A stretch of DNA of 64,000 nucleotides, taken from NCBI GenBank assembly GCA_018340805.1, contig JACMZG010000048.1:22501-86500 (forward strand). Direction: 5' to 3'. Both the position numbers and the translations under genes were made by a program. Positions 20,262 to 30,410 of this stretch are shown one piece after another; the first letter of the stretch is position 1, and each line of letters begins with the position of its first letter. This stretch comes from Microvelia longipes. Lineage: Eukaryota > Arthropoda > Insecta > Hemiptera > Veliidae. The notes beneath the pieces were generated by a model. That model did no database searches. It was not told the origin of the DNA and was given only the letters and a program-made list of their open reading frames with translations.

Positions 20262-20560
20262 AAAAAGTATTGGAATAAGTCTTACTTAATCTCAAGTAAT
20301 GTTGTTGGTTACCCCTCTACATATTTATGTTAATAACATAGGAATAAGTCTTACTTAATCTCAAGTAATGTTGTTGGTTACCCCTCTACATATTTATGTT
20401 AATTGCATAGGAATAAGTCTTACTTAATCTCAAGTAATGTTGTTGGTTACCCCTCTAAATATTTATGTTAATTACATAGGAATAAGTCTTACTTAATCTC
20501 AAGTAATGTTATTGATTACCGCTCTAAATATTTATGTTAATAACATAGGATTAAATATAA
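20262..20560. repeat. Minisatellite, 70-bp unit
   Basis: Four units at about 70-bp spacing: AGGAATAAGTCTTACTTAAT, CTCAAGTAATGTTGTTGG, TTACCCCTCTA, TATTTATGTTAAT. Confidence 0.95.
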
Positions 20561-21886
20561 CCTAATCTTAAGTAATGTTTTTTAATACCATCATTACATT
20601 AACTAATCTAACTATTCTTATTTAATTAATCTTAAGTAATCTTCTTGAATACCATCATTACATTAACTAATCTAACTATTCTTAAATTAATTAATCTTAA
20701 GTAATCTTCTTGAATCCATCATTACATTAACTAATCTACTATTCTTACATTAATTAATCTTAATAATCTTAATACCATCATTACATTAACTAATCAACTA
20801 ACATTATTAATCTTAGTAATACCATTACATTAATCTTAAACTTAAGTAATCTTCTTGAATACCATTACATTAACTAATCTAACTATTCTTACATTAATTA
20901 ATCTTAAGTAATCTTCTTGAATACCATCATTACATTAACTAATCAAACTATTCTTACATTAATTAATCTTAAGTAATCTTCTTGAATACCATCATACATT
21001 AACTAATCTAACTATTCTTAATTAATTAATCTTAAGTAATGTTCTTTAATACCATCATTACATTAACTAATCTAACTATTCTTATTAATTAATCTTAAGT
21101 AATCTTCTTGAATACCATCATTACATTAACTAATCAACTATTCTTACATTAATTAATCTTAAGTAATCTTCTTGAATACCACCTTTAAATTAACTAATCA
21201 AACTATTCTTACATTAATTAATCTTAAGTAATGTTCTTAATACATCATTACATTAACTAATCTATTCTTAATTAATTAATCTTAAGTAATGTTCTTTAAT
21301 ACCATCATTACATTAACTAATCTAACTATTCTTAAATTAATTAATCTTAAGTAATCTTCTTGAATACCATCATTACATTAACTAATCTAACTATTCTTAA
21401 ATTAATTAATCTTAAGTATCTTCTTGAATACTACCATTACATTAACTAATCTAACTATTCTTACATTAATTAATCTTAAGTAATCTTCTTGAATACCATC
21501 ATTACATTAACTAATCTAACTATTCTTAAATTAATTAATCTTAAGTAATCTTCTTGAATACCACCATTACATTAACTAATCTAACTATTCTTACATTAAT
21601 TAATCTTAAGTAATCTTCTTGAATACCATCATTACATTAACTAATCTAACTATTCTTACATTAATTAATCTTAAGTAATGTTCTTTAATACCATCATTAC
21701 ATTAACTAATCTAACTATTCTTACATTAATTAATCTTAAGTAATAATACCACCATTCATTAACTAATCTAACTATTCTTACATTAATTAATCTTAAGTAA
21801 TCTTCTTGAATACCACCATTACATTAATTAATCTAACTATTCTTACATTAATTAATCTTACGTAATGTTCTTTAATACCGCCTTTA
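20561..21886. repeat. Minisatellite, about 65-bp unit
   Basis: About twenty units reading TTAATTAATCTTAAGTAATC, TTCTTGAATACCATCATTAC, ATTAACTAATCTAACTATTC. The unit is related to the preceding 70-bp unit through CTTAA(G/T)TAATGTT. Length variants and deletions occur throughout. With the preceding block the array spans 1.6 kb. Confidence 0.96.
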
Positions 21887-22110
21887 AATGCCTTCTGGCT
21901 GATCAGGGAAACTCCTGATCATCCTTTATCCCGCGGGAAACTCCTTAGGCGGGTTGGATATACTAATCTTTTTTTGAAGTTGGTGAAATCTCTTATAACA
22001 AATACTATGAATAAAAATTGAGAAAGTAGACCGGGTTGCGAACCCAAAACCTGCAGAACCGACATTGAGTGCTTATAAGACGACAACAACGGATTAAGAC
22101 GGGAGTTAGA
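21887..22110 (-). repeat. tRNA-Ser-like SINE (diverged)
   Basis: TGGCTGATCAGGGAAACTCC, AAGTTGGTGAAATCTCTTAT, CTATGAATAAAA and GGGTTGCGAACCC (reversed B-box area) follow the order of the minus-strand copies at 52305 and 58500. It directly abuts the minisatellite. Confidence 0.65.
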
Positions 22111-22860
22111 CCTGAAGTTTCTTTTCCAAATGTACAGATTTCTTTCTAAATGAAACTATAATTCCTCCCGATTGATAACCATGTTCCTCGAGCAGCTCAA
22201 CATCGAATGATTAAAACCTCATTAACCACGCCGTGGAATTATAACACCTGAGACACTCATCTACTTTCTTACCAAATTACCTGGATTATTAAAATGCTTG
22301 TTCCTTCCATACGACGAACTCTTTCTCATGATCATAGGATCCAATTATAAACCCATTTCGCCACGGAATAAAGAGTTCAGTCTTAATTTACTTTAATTGC
22401 GTCCTTAATGACTAGGTTTGTTTTCTTTCCTAGGAATTTCTATTTGAGAATACAATTCTTTTATTAGAGAATTATCTAAGAGGAATTTATATTATTATTA
22501 CTCCTCAAATATATAATTTTCTTATTTACTAAAATAACCAAATGGAAAAGTACTGCGTTTTCCCAAAATATCTTAAACTGTAGTTCCATAGTTCGGTATC
22601 CGAAAAAAAGTACACGGGAAACAAATAAACAAGGAAAAAATTACACGGAGAAAAAAATACAGGAAAAAAGTACTGAGAAAAAAAATTACAAGAGGACAAA
22701 ATAAGACATAAAACCATTATTCAGAATAAGTACACCGTAAATTTGTAATGCTAATAATTTACAGGATATATTAAACAGTTTCTTTTATGTGGACTTATAA
22801 AAAAATAAATAAAAACAGATTAATTACACAAAAATCCTATATTTTTAATATATAATAATT
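22111..22860. other. No gene recognised
   Basis: Sequence without family match. A purine-rich GGAAAAAAGTAC-like repeat occurs at 22600-22690 and explains the minus-strand phenylalanine-rich 62-codon frame. Confidence 0.45.
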
Positions 22861-22865
22861 AACTA

Positions 22866-22897
22866 AGCTTTCGACTAAAAATTAGTCATCATCAGAG
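22866..22897 (-). ncRNA. Hammerhead-like motif
   Basis: On the minus strand CTGATGA (22895 to 22889) is followed by one T, then a 6-bp stem GACTAA with its complement TTAGTC around a TTT loop, then GAAAGC. This is the order of the hammerhead core: CUGANGA, stem II, GAAA. Stems I and III could not be closed convincingly, so self-cleavage is uncertain. Such motifs are known from Penelope-like retroelements and retrozymes. Confidence 0.5.
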
Positions 22898-22989
22898 TTC
22901 AACAAATATAAAATAAAAAAACAATATTACAAACTACTTCATATTGCACCTTGGCATGGTTTGGTAAGCTAAGTTTAAAAAATTTCCAA

Positions 22990-23480
22990 AGGAAATTCGC
23001 TAAAAAAACTTTAAAAACTGTTGTATTGAAGAATTAAACATATGGAACCCACAAATCATTACGTGGGATAAAATTGGAATGCTAGTTCCGATACAGGTAG
23101 ATCCCACAAATCAATACGAGATAACATTTGAATGCTAGTACCGATACAGGTAGATGCCACAAATCAATACGAGGAGTAACATTTGAATGCTAGTACCGAT
23201 ACAGGTAGATGCCACAAATCAATACGAGGAGTAACATTTGAATGCTAGTACCGATACAGGTAGATGCCAAAAATCAATACGAGGAGTAACATTTGAATGC
23301 TCATTGATCTCACAAGTTATTATGTGGGTTAACATTTCTATGCTAGTTTCATTATAGGTAGATTTAATGTGGGGAAACAGTTGGATCCCACAAGTCATCA
23401 TTTGAGGTAACATATCATCCTTGTTACAATACAGGTAAATCATACAAATAATCATGTAGGGTAACATATTATGCATGCTA
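22990..23480. repeat. Minisatellite, about 56-60-bp unit
   Basis: The unit is GAATGCTAGTACCGATACAG, GTAGATGCCACAAATCAATA, CGAGGAGTAACATTT. About four close units lie at 23095-23300, with diverged units on both sides. Confidence 0.93.
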
Positions 23481-23544
23481 GTTTTGATACAGATGAAGCT
23501 TAGTTTACCTTTTTTTCACACTTATGATACCAACCAAAGTGTTC

Positions 23545-23640
23545 TCTCTCTCTGTGGGAGATGCCTTCCACAGTGGAAGCGAAACGTCGGATTCTTCATC
23601 TACATTGACGCGGTCACCACCGGAAGACATAAATCTTCAT
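23545..23640 (+). repeat. Dispersed repeat with decayed hammerhead-like core
   Basis: CTTCCACAGTGGAAGCGAAA, CGTCGGATTCTTC, CATTGACGCGGTCACCACCG and the AAATCTTCA end match 27690-27778 nearly base for base. Here stem II is perfect (CTTCCA/TGGAAG), but the CTGAAGA box is replaced by GTGGGAGA. Confidence 0.75.
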
Positions 23641-23804
23641 GACTTATGATACCATGAATAGAAGCTATTTTCAGTTTCTAATTTTATCTTAATCACTAAG
23701 ATTATGATTGTCTCAAGGAAGCAAAAAGTAATTAGTTATTCAAACCTCGGTGAGTAGCCAACTTCCTTGATCCCTTAGCTCCCAACTTTCTTACATCTAT
23801 AAAC

Positions 23805-23890
23805 ATTTTGAGCACGCCATACGAGGAAGCAGGTGGAACATAAACCGTCCTGTTTGGGATTTGAACACGGGATAGAACTGGCATTACTTT
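23805..23890 (-). repeat. Probable tRNA-like SINE fragment
   Basis: GTTTGGGATTTGAACACGGG (reversed B-box-like) followed by GATAGAACTGGCATT resembles a reversed tRNA-like head. It is diverged and only weakly assignable to the tRNA-Ser family. Confidence 0.4.
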
Positions 23891-25060
23891 ATAACTAAAA
23901 AGATACAAAATTTACTTCCTTATTTGTCAATTACACTTGTTAATGTTAAGGCGTTACAGTTTTGGTTTACATTCACATTTTAACAAAACAAAATTACTAG
24001 CATTCTTCATCAATGTTAATTTTTAATCCAACTCCGAAAAAGATTTTACCATCTAGTCTTACTTTAAAAGAGTTTTCTCTTTTTTTTGTGTAACCTTCAA
24101 ATAATTACGTACATTTAACAGTTCCTTCGTCTGTATCTAGTTTTAATTGTTAGGTGTCTCACCCCGATCTCGTTTTTATATACACCACTTAAGGATTCTT
24201 CTTTAAGATGATAATTACAGACGAAGAGGAAGAATCACAACTTTGAAACTTTCCCAAATATAACCAAAACTAAACACAAACAAATTATGTTTGTTCGGAA
24301 TCATTTTGCACTAATAAACTTGATAACAATTTCATACCAATCTTATCAAAATAAATTGAAAAGAAATGATGAAAAAACTAAAATAACATTTGTCTGACAC
24401 AGTGTGTAAATTATCGCTTGATATATATACTTATTAAGACAGCATTTCCCATGAGGACTTATTAGTTTAAGTTAACGATAAGACCCAATAATTAAGAAAG
24501 GGTAGGGTACATCACGCTTTTGAAAATTTTTATTTTATTTTACGGATTATCTTACTGATTACCCCTCCCAAACCAACACACACAGAAAACATGAGAAAAA
24601 GTTCAAAATTCTTTTAAAAATGGTTTAATTATAAGCTCACAAATAATAACGTACTCAATGCATTATTTATTAAATTATTTGAAAGAGAAACACTTAGTAA
24701 AATCCATATGACTTTAATCCCGTTTAAACCATTGATTTTATACATTATAAATCGACATAAGTAATATAAACAATGCAAACTTTTTCAACTCGGGTTCTTT
24801 ACCTTTTGAAGGTTTTGATCTTTGAAGCCCACCCTTAGATTACCTTAAGATAATTTTTACTTCTCGAGAATGGTTAATTACCGGGTATTTAAGACTCGAG
24901 ATGAGGTTTTAACAAGAGTTCAAACTTCTTATAATTAATGTTTAATCAGTATCTTTAGAAGTTTGAGATTCAGAGAAGTACGTTTCCCACAAGAATCATA
25001 ATATCATCGGCAATTAAATTGGAATTTTTAGAAGGCATTAAACTGAAACGAATTTTACTT
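23891..25060. other. No gene; one shared repeat block
   Basis: Nothing coding was recognised. A block at 24110-24165 (AACAGTTCCTTCGTCTGTAT, CTAGTTTTAATTGTTAGGTG) is the reverse complement of 27872-27920. Confidence 0.5.
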
Positions 25061-25064
25061 TTTC

Positions 25065-25305
25065 TCATTTAAACCGCGGGTGTATAGGGAAAACTAATGT
25101 GTTTCAAATAAAAATCCGAGACCGGGATTTCAACCGAATTATCCGTTTAAGCTATTAAGACCCCCTGAAAGGTTTTTACCAAGTTGTCTGTCTGTATGTG
25201 AGTATATGGGTTGTCTGTTAACGTCATAGCTCCCAGTGTGTTTACGCGAGAGAGTTGGTACTCGGTGGAAAAATTAACCTTTGGATCTAGTTGTGTAGAC
25301 GTAAA
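25065..25305 (+). mobile_element. 5S-FB 5' head fragment
   Basis: CGCGGGTGTATAGGGAAAAC, CGAGACCGGGATTTCAACCG, AATTATCCG, GTTGTCTGTCTGTATGTG, CATAGCTCCCAGTGTGTTTA and CGCGAGAGAGTTGG reproduce the first 240 bp of the family. It breaks off before the CRE-like block. Confidence 0.8.
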
Positions 25306-25880
25306 GTAGTGGGTAAAAGAAAAACGCTGCGGGTTAGGGAGGTACAAATTTTCACGTGCGTAACGACTAGGGATGTCTATACAGAGCTCGCGAATTCACT
25401 CAGCACAGATAACGCGTTAATGTCGCGGCTGTCTTGTAATTTGATGGATAGAGGTACCAATTTGAGAGGAGGAGAGAGGGAGCTTATGGAACACTTGCAG
25501 AATTAGTCCATTCGAGGATAAAATAAACAAAGTAAAAAAAGGATTAATTACACATTTATTTAGTTGGGAGCGATTAATTCGACCGATTAAGACAGCTTAA
25601 TCTGCTATTTAAGAAAGAACGCGCAGCAAGAGGAGGTTATCAATCCATTGGTTGAGGTTTAGAGTATCACATACAGTAGGCCGTTGACACATGTGTCGCT
25701 GGTCAGGGTTGACCAAGAGTGCCTAACTCCGTTCTCAATCCTTATTTTGCAAAATCAAGCCATGCTAGGGCGTGAACGGGTCTGACAGGAGAGAAGTCGA
25801 ATTAAAAAAGAATCTTAGCAGATATCACTATGATTAGCAGTTATGCTTTGGCAACAGTGGTCAAAGGAATAATTGCTAAG
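25306..25880. other. No gene recognised
   Basis: Somewhat more GC-rich than its surroundings at 25330-25510. A 71-codon plus-strand frame (25291-25506) begins inside 5S-FB sequence and shows no known motif, so I do not call it a gene. Confidence 0.4.
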
Positions 25881-25884
25881 TATC

Positions 25885-26615
25885 AAGACAAGACCCGCAA
25901 ACTTTCAAGGAATTGACCAAAACGGCACTTCTGTTTTTCTGTAATTTCCCAGAACAATTATTTATTGATTCTCGCCCTGTCTTATCTAATTTTGCGAACT
26001 CTTTCTTTACAATTTTCTTTGAAATTAGGATTAACACAGCATAGAACTAAAAACTTTCAGTTTTAATTTGGTATTCGGTGACCAGTTCGTTTGTGAAACT
26101 TTTTATTTGTTTGTAAATCGAGTTTATTAAAATGTCTAAACGGAAATCGCTGTCCCTTTCTGAAAAAATCAATTTATTAAAAGATTCTGACGATGGAGTC
26201 AAAAACAAAGACTTGTCTCTGAAGTATAAAATCGCTCCTAGTTCTATATCAACAATTTTAAAAAAATCGGGAATCTATACTTAGGTTATACGAAACGAGT
26301 GGCGATTTAAAAAAAAGTTCTCGAGTATGCAAGTATGAAGACATTGATGACGCAATTTTACAGTGGGTGACAATGTTAAGGGACAAAATATGCCGGTGAC
26401 AGGACCGCTAATAAAAGAAAAAGCTGCTGAATATGCAACTACGAGGTTATTATTCATCCCATATATCCATTAAAATATCATAAAATAGTACAGAGTTATT
26501 TATTTTTTCAATTTCTATACAACGAAATTTCTATATAACGAATTTTTCACTTGAACCTTTAAGTTCGTTATATAGAGGTCCGACTGTATATATCGAAGAC
26601 AAGACCCGCAAACTT
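25885..26615 (+). mobile_element. 5'-deleted pogo/Tigger-type element between direct repeats
   Basis: The exact 20-bp AAGACAAGACCCGCAAACTT occurs at 25885-25904 and 26596-26615. Between them are an untranslated lead, a broken CENP-B-type transposase start (26132 onward) and a pogo-like 3' terminus. That terminus has TTCGTTATATAGAGGTCCGA ending in CTGTA (about 26562-26586) and an inner ATTTCTATATAACGAA repeat. No matching 5' terminus (CAGTCGGACCTC) was found upstream, so the element is incomplete on that side. Confidence 0.8.
26132..26465 (+). pseudogene. pogo/Tigger transposase N-terminus, frameshifted
   Basis: The product would be a DDE transposase of the pogo/Tigger (CENP-B/jerky-like) group; only the N-terminal DNA-binding region remains. 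The first frame opens MSKRKSLSLSEKINLLKDSD and continues through a helix-turn-helix with SSISTILKKSG, typical of the CENP-B N domain (psq-like HTH). It ends at a TAG near 26282. The same reading order resumes with KYEDIDDAILQWV and RDK, the start of the second CENP-B-type HTH. A +1 shift is then needed to read MPVTGPLIKEKAAEYA, a hallmark string of this family. The catalytic DDE region is absent. One stop plus one frameshift make it a pseudogene. Assignment by motif is confident; the exact subfamily is not. Confidence 0.88.
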
Positions 26616-26616
26616 A

Positions 26617-26628
26617 TATATATATATA

Positions 26629-26704
<76 letters not shown>
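26617..26704. repeat. (TA)n microsatellite
   Basis: TA run with one ACT interruption near 26630, immediately after the pogo-flanking direct repeat. Confidence 0.97.
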
Positions 26705-26707
<3 letters not shown>

Positions 26708-26940
26708 CCGCCTCCGTGGCCGAGGTCGTTAAGGCGTTAGTCTTTACAGTGACCTTTGACACCTACGGAGGTGGGATTCGCATCCCAGGTTACGCTCACA
26801 GTTTATATAGGATTATTATTTAGATATATCATCGCCAACTTTAGAATTCACTTTGAGCGAAACAGTTGCTACTAACACCCGAGGTGGTTCCCGCAGGGGT
26901 TATCCCTGATGAGCCTCAAGGCTCTAAACGGGCATTATAT
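26705..26940 (+). repeat. tRNA-Ser-like SINE, fullest copy
   Basis: The head has GCCTCCGTGGCCGAGG, TCGTTAAGGCGTTAG (A-box region), an extra-arm-like segment, CACCTACGGAGGT and GGGATTCGCATCCCAG (B-box region). This is a class-II tRNA shape as in tRNA-Ser/Leu. The tail has CATCGCCAACTTTAG, ACCCGAGGTGGTTCC, GGGGTTATCCCTGATGAGCC and TCTAAACGGGCATTAT. It lies between two (TA)n runs. It is a SINE, not a gene: at least ten partial relatives occur in both orientations in this window. Confidence 0.8.
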
Positions 26941-26945
26941 CATAC

Positions 26946-26946
<1 letters not shown>

Positions 26947-27027
<81 letters not shown>
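26947..27027. repeat. (TA)n microsatellite
   Basis: TA run with one phase break. Confidence 0.97.
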
Positions 27028-27030
<3 letters not shown>

Positions 27031-27685
27031 ACATATCTGATAAGACTCTCCTACTTAGAGTGAGGGTAAAATTGTCAAAATCTGAAATACCTGCGGTTCT
27101 AAGCAAAATGTCAAATAGTAAGACCCCCTCATTCTCCTCTAGTTTTAGGTCTACAAATTTGGACCATGTGTTAAGATACTGCTGAAGAGCTAGGATCTTT
27201 AAAATAAATTTTTAAGTGCTTTTTATTATAAGCAGGACTTAAATTCAAGAGGTTTAAAATTAGAAAAGTACGGAAAATAAGATTTCAGACCTTCTTTTAG
27301 CAAAAAGCTTTCATCCTATTATCTCATATTACCAAGAGTGATACAACTAAGTGATAAAACTTTTTGGAGGGAGTTTTCTTTCCCAAAGTTTTCCTTGATT
27401 AAAAGGAGGTGGAGTCTTTTTAGATGAAGCTAAAGAGGCGGAGACTTAGCGAGCCTGAGGGCAGTTAGAAATTCGGTAGCTTTGGGGGCGGCTACTAATT
27501 AACAGAGGGAGTATTAATTGAGTGGGAATTTTCTTGTTTTCCCACACAAAACTCCTCCTTGATACCGCCCTTTTGTCGAAATTTATTTGTGTCTTCACCT
27601 TTTTTGGAGAAAATACACTTTATGAAAACGGAGTTAAATAAATAAATAAGCATTTATTGCATTGTTTTTCTATCCATGATGTCCT
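27028..27685. other. No gene recognised
   Basis: No family match or coding frame. A GGAGG(C/T)GGAG-like purine patch lies at 27400-27480. Confidence 0.45.
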
Positions 27686-27689
27686 ACAT

Positions 27690-27778
27690 CCCTGAAGATG
27701 CCTCCCACAGTGGAAGCGAAACGTCGGATTCTTCCATCTACATTGACGCGGTCACCACCGGATGACCTAAATCTTCAA
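27690..27778 (+). ncRNA. Hammerhead-like motif in dispersed repeat
   Basis: CTGAAGA (27692-27698) is followed by a stem-loop of GCCTCCCACAGTGGAAGC (27700-27717; one bulged C and one C-A mismatch), then GAAA (27718-27721) and CGTCGG. This is the hammerhead order CUGANGA, stem II, GAAA. The rest (CATTGACGCGGTCACCACCG, GATGACCTAAATCTTCA) is shared with 23.55 and 41.17 kb. Penelope-like elements carry comparable motifs. No RT reading frame is beside it. Confidence 0.5.
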
Positions 27779-27844
27779 CTATTTAATGCATAAATAACAA
27801 GGATGCTTCGATAAATGACTAATTATAATAATTTAATTTTCAAA

Positions 27845-28025
27845 TGCTCGATTTCGGCACCGGAGGTCCGGGTTCACCTAACAACTAAAACTAGATACAG
27901 ACGAAGAACTGTTAAGATTATATAAATAGTATTTGTATAAAAAGATTTCGCTAACTTTAATTAATTCTTGGAGTATAGTAGATGAAACCCACCTGAGGGT
28001 TTCACCCACCTAAAACGGGCATTTT
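27845..28025 (+). repeat. tRNA-Ser-like SINE, degraded
   Basis: TTCGGCACCGGAGGTCCGGG at the left matches the reversed head at 58660. GATTTCGCTAACTTTAATTA, ACCTGAGGGTTTC and CTAAAACGGGCATT form the tail. The middle carries an unrelated 50-bp block shared with 24.1 kb. Confidence 0.6.
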
Positions 28026-28104
28026 TTTTATTTTATGCAAATTGACCTAAGTCGTGGTGCCTTGATGGCTTTAGTCTATCACAGAAAACGGAGTTAACTA
28101 GAGT

Positions 28105-28895
28105 AATATAAATCGGGTTAGAGGCACCTCGGACATCTTCCTTATCATTTCGGATTAGCAACGCTCATCCTCACAACTTCAGACTCGCTTCGCTTGCTTG
28201 TCCTCAGAATATAAAATCACAAAATTTTTATAGGAGTTATTGCTGTACATAATTCGGATTCGCTTTGCTAGCCTAAGACACTTTAAACAGTAGATAAACA
28301 AGCCGTTTTGAAATGAATCTTAGAGTACTCAATTATTTATAAAGGGAACACTTGGTTACCAAATTTCAACTCAATTGGTATTTGAAGATTTTTTAAATTA
28401 AAAAATGTACATTCGATAGAAAAGAAAATTAAAAAAAAAGATAGAAATGAAGATTTTTTTAAAATTAAAAAAAGTGTACATGTTATTCGATAGAAATTGA
28501 AGATTTTTTAAAAATTAAAAAAGTGTACATGTTATTCGATAGAAATTGAAGATTTTTAAAATTAAAAAAAAGTGTACATGTTATTCGATAGAAATTGAAG
28601 ATTTTTTTTAAAATTAAAAAAAAGTGTACATGTTATTCGATAGAAATTGAAGATTTTTTTTAAATTAAAAAAAAAGTGTACATGTTATTCGATAGAAATT
28701 GAAGATTTTTTTTAAATAAAAAAAAATGTACATGTTATTCGATAGAAATCGAACTAATTCTGATAATGAGATGAAACTTGGCTCATATGTTGGTCTTTTA
28801 TAAGACTACATGCGAGCTAAATAATCGATCGATATATTTAATGTGTTGGTTAATGACGTCATAAAAAATTATTTAACGGACAGCAAAACTTTATT
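28105..28895 (-). mobile_element. 5S-FB copy with internal minisatellite
   Basis: On the minus strand: TGACGTCATTAACC (near 28850), ATGTAGTC-TAAAAGACC, AGTTTCATCTCATTATCAG, then a tandem array, CCAATTGAGTTGAAATTTGG, GCGAAGCGAGTCTGAAG and GATGAGCGTTGCTAATCCG blocks. The 5S segment is deleted between about 28270 and 28300. Confidence 0.8.
28395..28755. repeat. Minisatellite amplified from 5S-FB
   Basis: Seven or so units of about 52 bp: GAAGATTTTTTTAAAATTAA, AAAAGTGTACATGTTATTCG, ATAGAAATT. In unexpanded 5S-FB copies the equivalent sequence (the ATTTTT-ACAAGTCATT-AAAATTGAAC region) occurs once. Confidence 0.93.
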
Positions 28896-28974
28896 TAATG
28901 ATTATGAAAAATAAAAAGATTGCTATGTATTGTAGCTAAATAAAGAATATACTGCCGCTAAGGTATTGTTAGCT

Positions 28975-29690
28975 AGTCATAAAGAAAATAGGATACTGCG
29001 CTAAAATGAATAAACTCTACTACAGCAAAAATATTTAGAATTAACTACTTAGGAACTCTACTACAGCAAAAAATTTAGTTAAACTACCACAAAAGAATAC
29101 AGGAACTATTATAACATAGCTAGGAACTCTACTACAGCAAAAAATATTTAGAATTAAACTACCAAAAAGAGATACAGGAACTATACAGCCAAAATATACC
29201 GCGACAATGAGCTAGGAACTCTACTACAGCAAAAATATTTAGGAATTAAACTACCACAAAAGAGCATACAGGAACTATACAGCTAAAATAATCTAGGAAC
29301 TCTACTACAGCAAAAAATATTTAGGAGTTTAAACTACACAAAAGAGATACAGGAACTATACAGCCAAAAAATACCGCGACAATGAGCTAGGAACTCTACT
29401 ACAGCAAAAAATATTTAGGAATTAAACTACCACAAAAGAGATACAGGAACTATACAGCCAAAATATACCGCGACAATGAGCTAGGAACTCTACTACAGCA
29501 AAAAAATATTAGGAATTAAGCTACCACAAAGAGATACAGGAACTATACAGCCAAAATATCTAGGAACTCTACTACAGCAAAAAATATTTAGGAATTAAGC
29601 TACCACAAAAGAGATACAGGAAATATACAGCCAAAATATACAGCAAAAATGCGCTAGGAACTGTACTGTCGCGCACTTTGAGCAAGGAAC
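28975..29690. repeat. Minisatellite, about 95-bp unit
   Basis: The unit is CTAGGAACTCTACTACAGCA, AAAAATATTTAGGAATTAAA, CTACCACAAAAGAGATACAG, GAACTATACAGCCAAAATAT, ACCGCGACAATGAG. About seven units are present, some lacking the ACCGCGACAATGAG end. Confidence 0.95.
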
Positions 29691-29880
29691 GCCACAGAGC
29701 AAATGTGAGTTTAATTTAAATTAAATATTAAATTTAAAAAAACTATTTAAATTTAGCTATTTAAGCTAAATAGCTATAAAATTTAGTAAATATAATAGAG
29801 GAGCATGCCTTCCAATTATAGCCTGATAATAAACATTGGGCAGGAAAAAGGTCGTTCCCCACTTAAGAAGTGAAGGTGTC
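29691..29880. other. AT-rich link
   Basis: Short TTTAAATT/TATTTAAATTTAGC palindromic AT sequence; nothing else seen. Confidence 0.5.
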
Positions 29881-30410
29881 TATTTTACTTTTCCTCGTTT
29901 ACATCGTAGGTGTATAGGAAAAGTATTGTGTTAGCAAAAAAACCCGAAACCGGGATAAAACCAGAATTATCCGTTTCAGACGTTTTTAATGCCTACTGAG
30001 TGGTTTTCGCAAAGTTGTCTTTTCTGTGTGAGTGTGTTTGTACTCATCGAAGGGCCCAGTGTATTTATGCTACAAATATTTTTTTTTACAAAAATCAGTC
30101 TTCAGCTGTAGTTGTGTTATTAGTAAAATATTTGTTTATGACGTCATTAACCCGTAATAATGACTCCGCGAAACATTCGAAAAATCATAAAACGCGGAAA
30201 AATGATGCGATCGGATTGAGATTCAACACGCATGTGACTATGTTAAGACTAACATATGTGCCAAGTTTCATCTCATTAGCATTAGTTCAATTTTTGTTGA
30301 ATGACTTGTGTACGTATTTTAAAAACTTGTAAAACATTGGGAAATGGTCTAATTGAGTTGAAATTTGAGACAAGTGTATACCTAATAACTAAGTACACTG
30401 AGTTTCGTTT

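Noticed and set aside
20561..21886. Possible CRISPR array (regular about 65-bp repeats)
   Set aside because: The whole unit is repeated with no unique spacers, it degenerates like a minisatellite, there are no cas genes, and the sequence is eukaryotic.
23490..23590. Complete hammerhead ribozyme at 23.55 kb
   Set aside because: Stem II and GAAA are perfect, but the CTGANGA box is replaced by GTGGGAGA, so the core is broken.
25291..25506. 71-codon plus-strand ORF of mixed composition
   Set aside because: It starts inside a 5S-FB head and has no recognised motif; kept only as a note.
26705..26800. Functional tRNA-Ser gene
   Set aside because: The class-II shape is only approximate, the B box is non-canonical (GATTCGCATCC), and the same head with the same tail is dispersed in the window.
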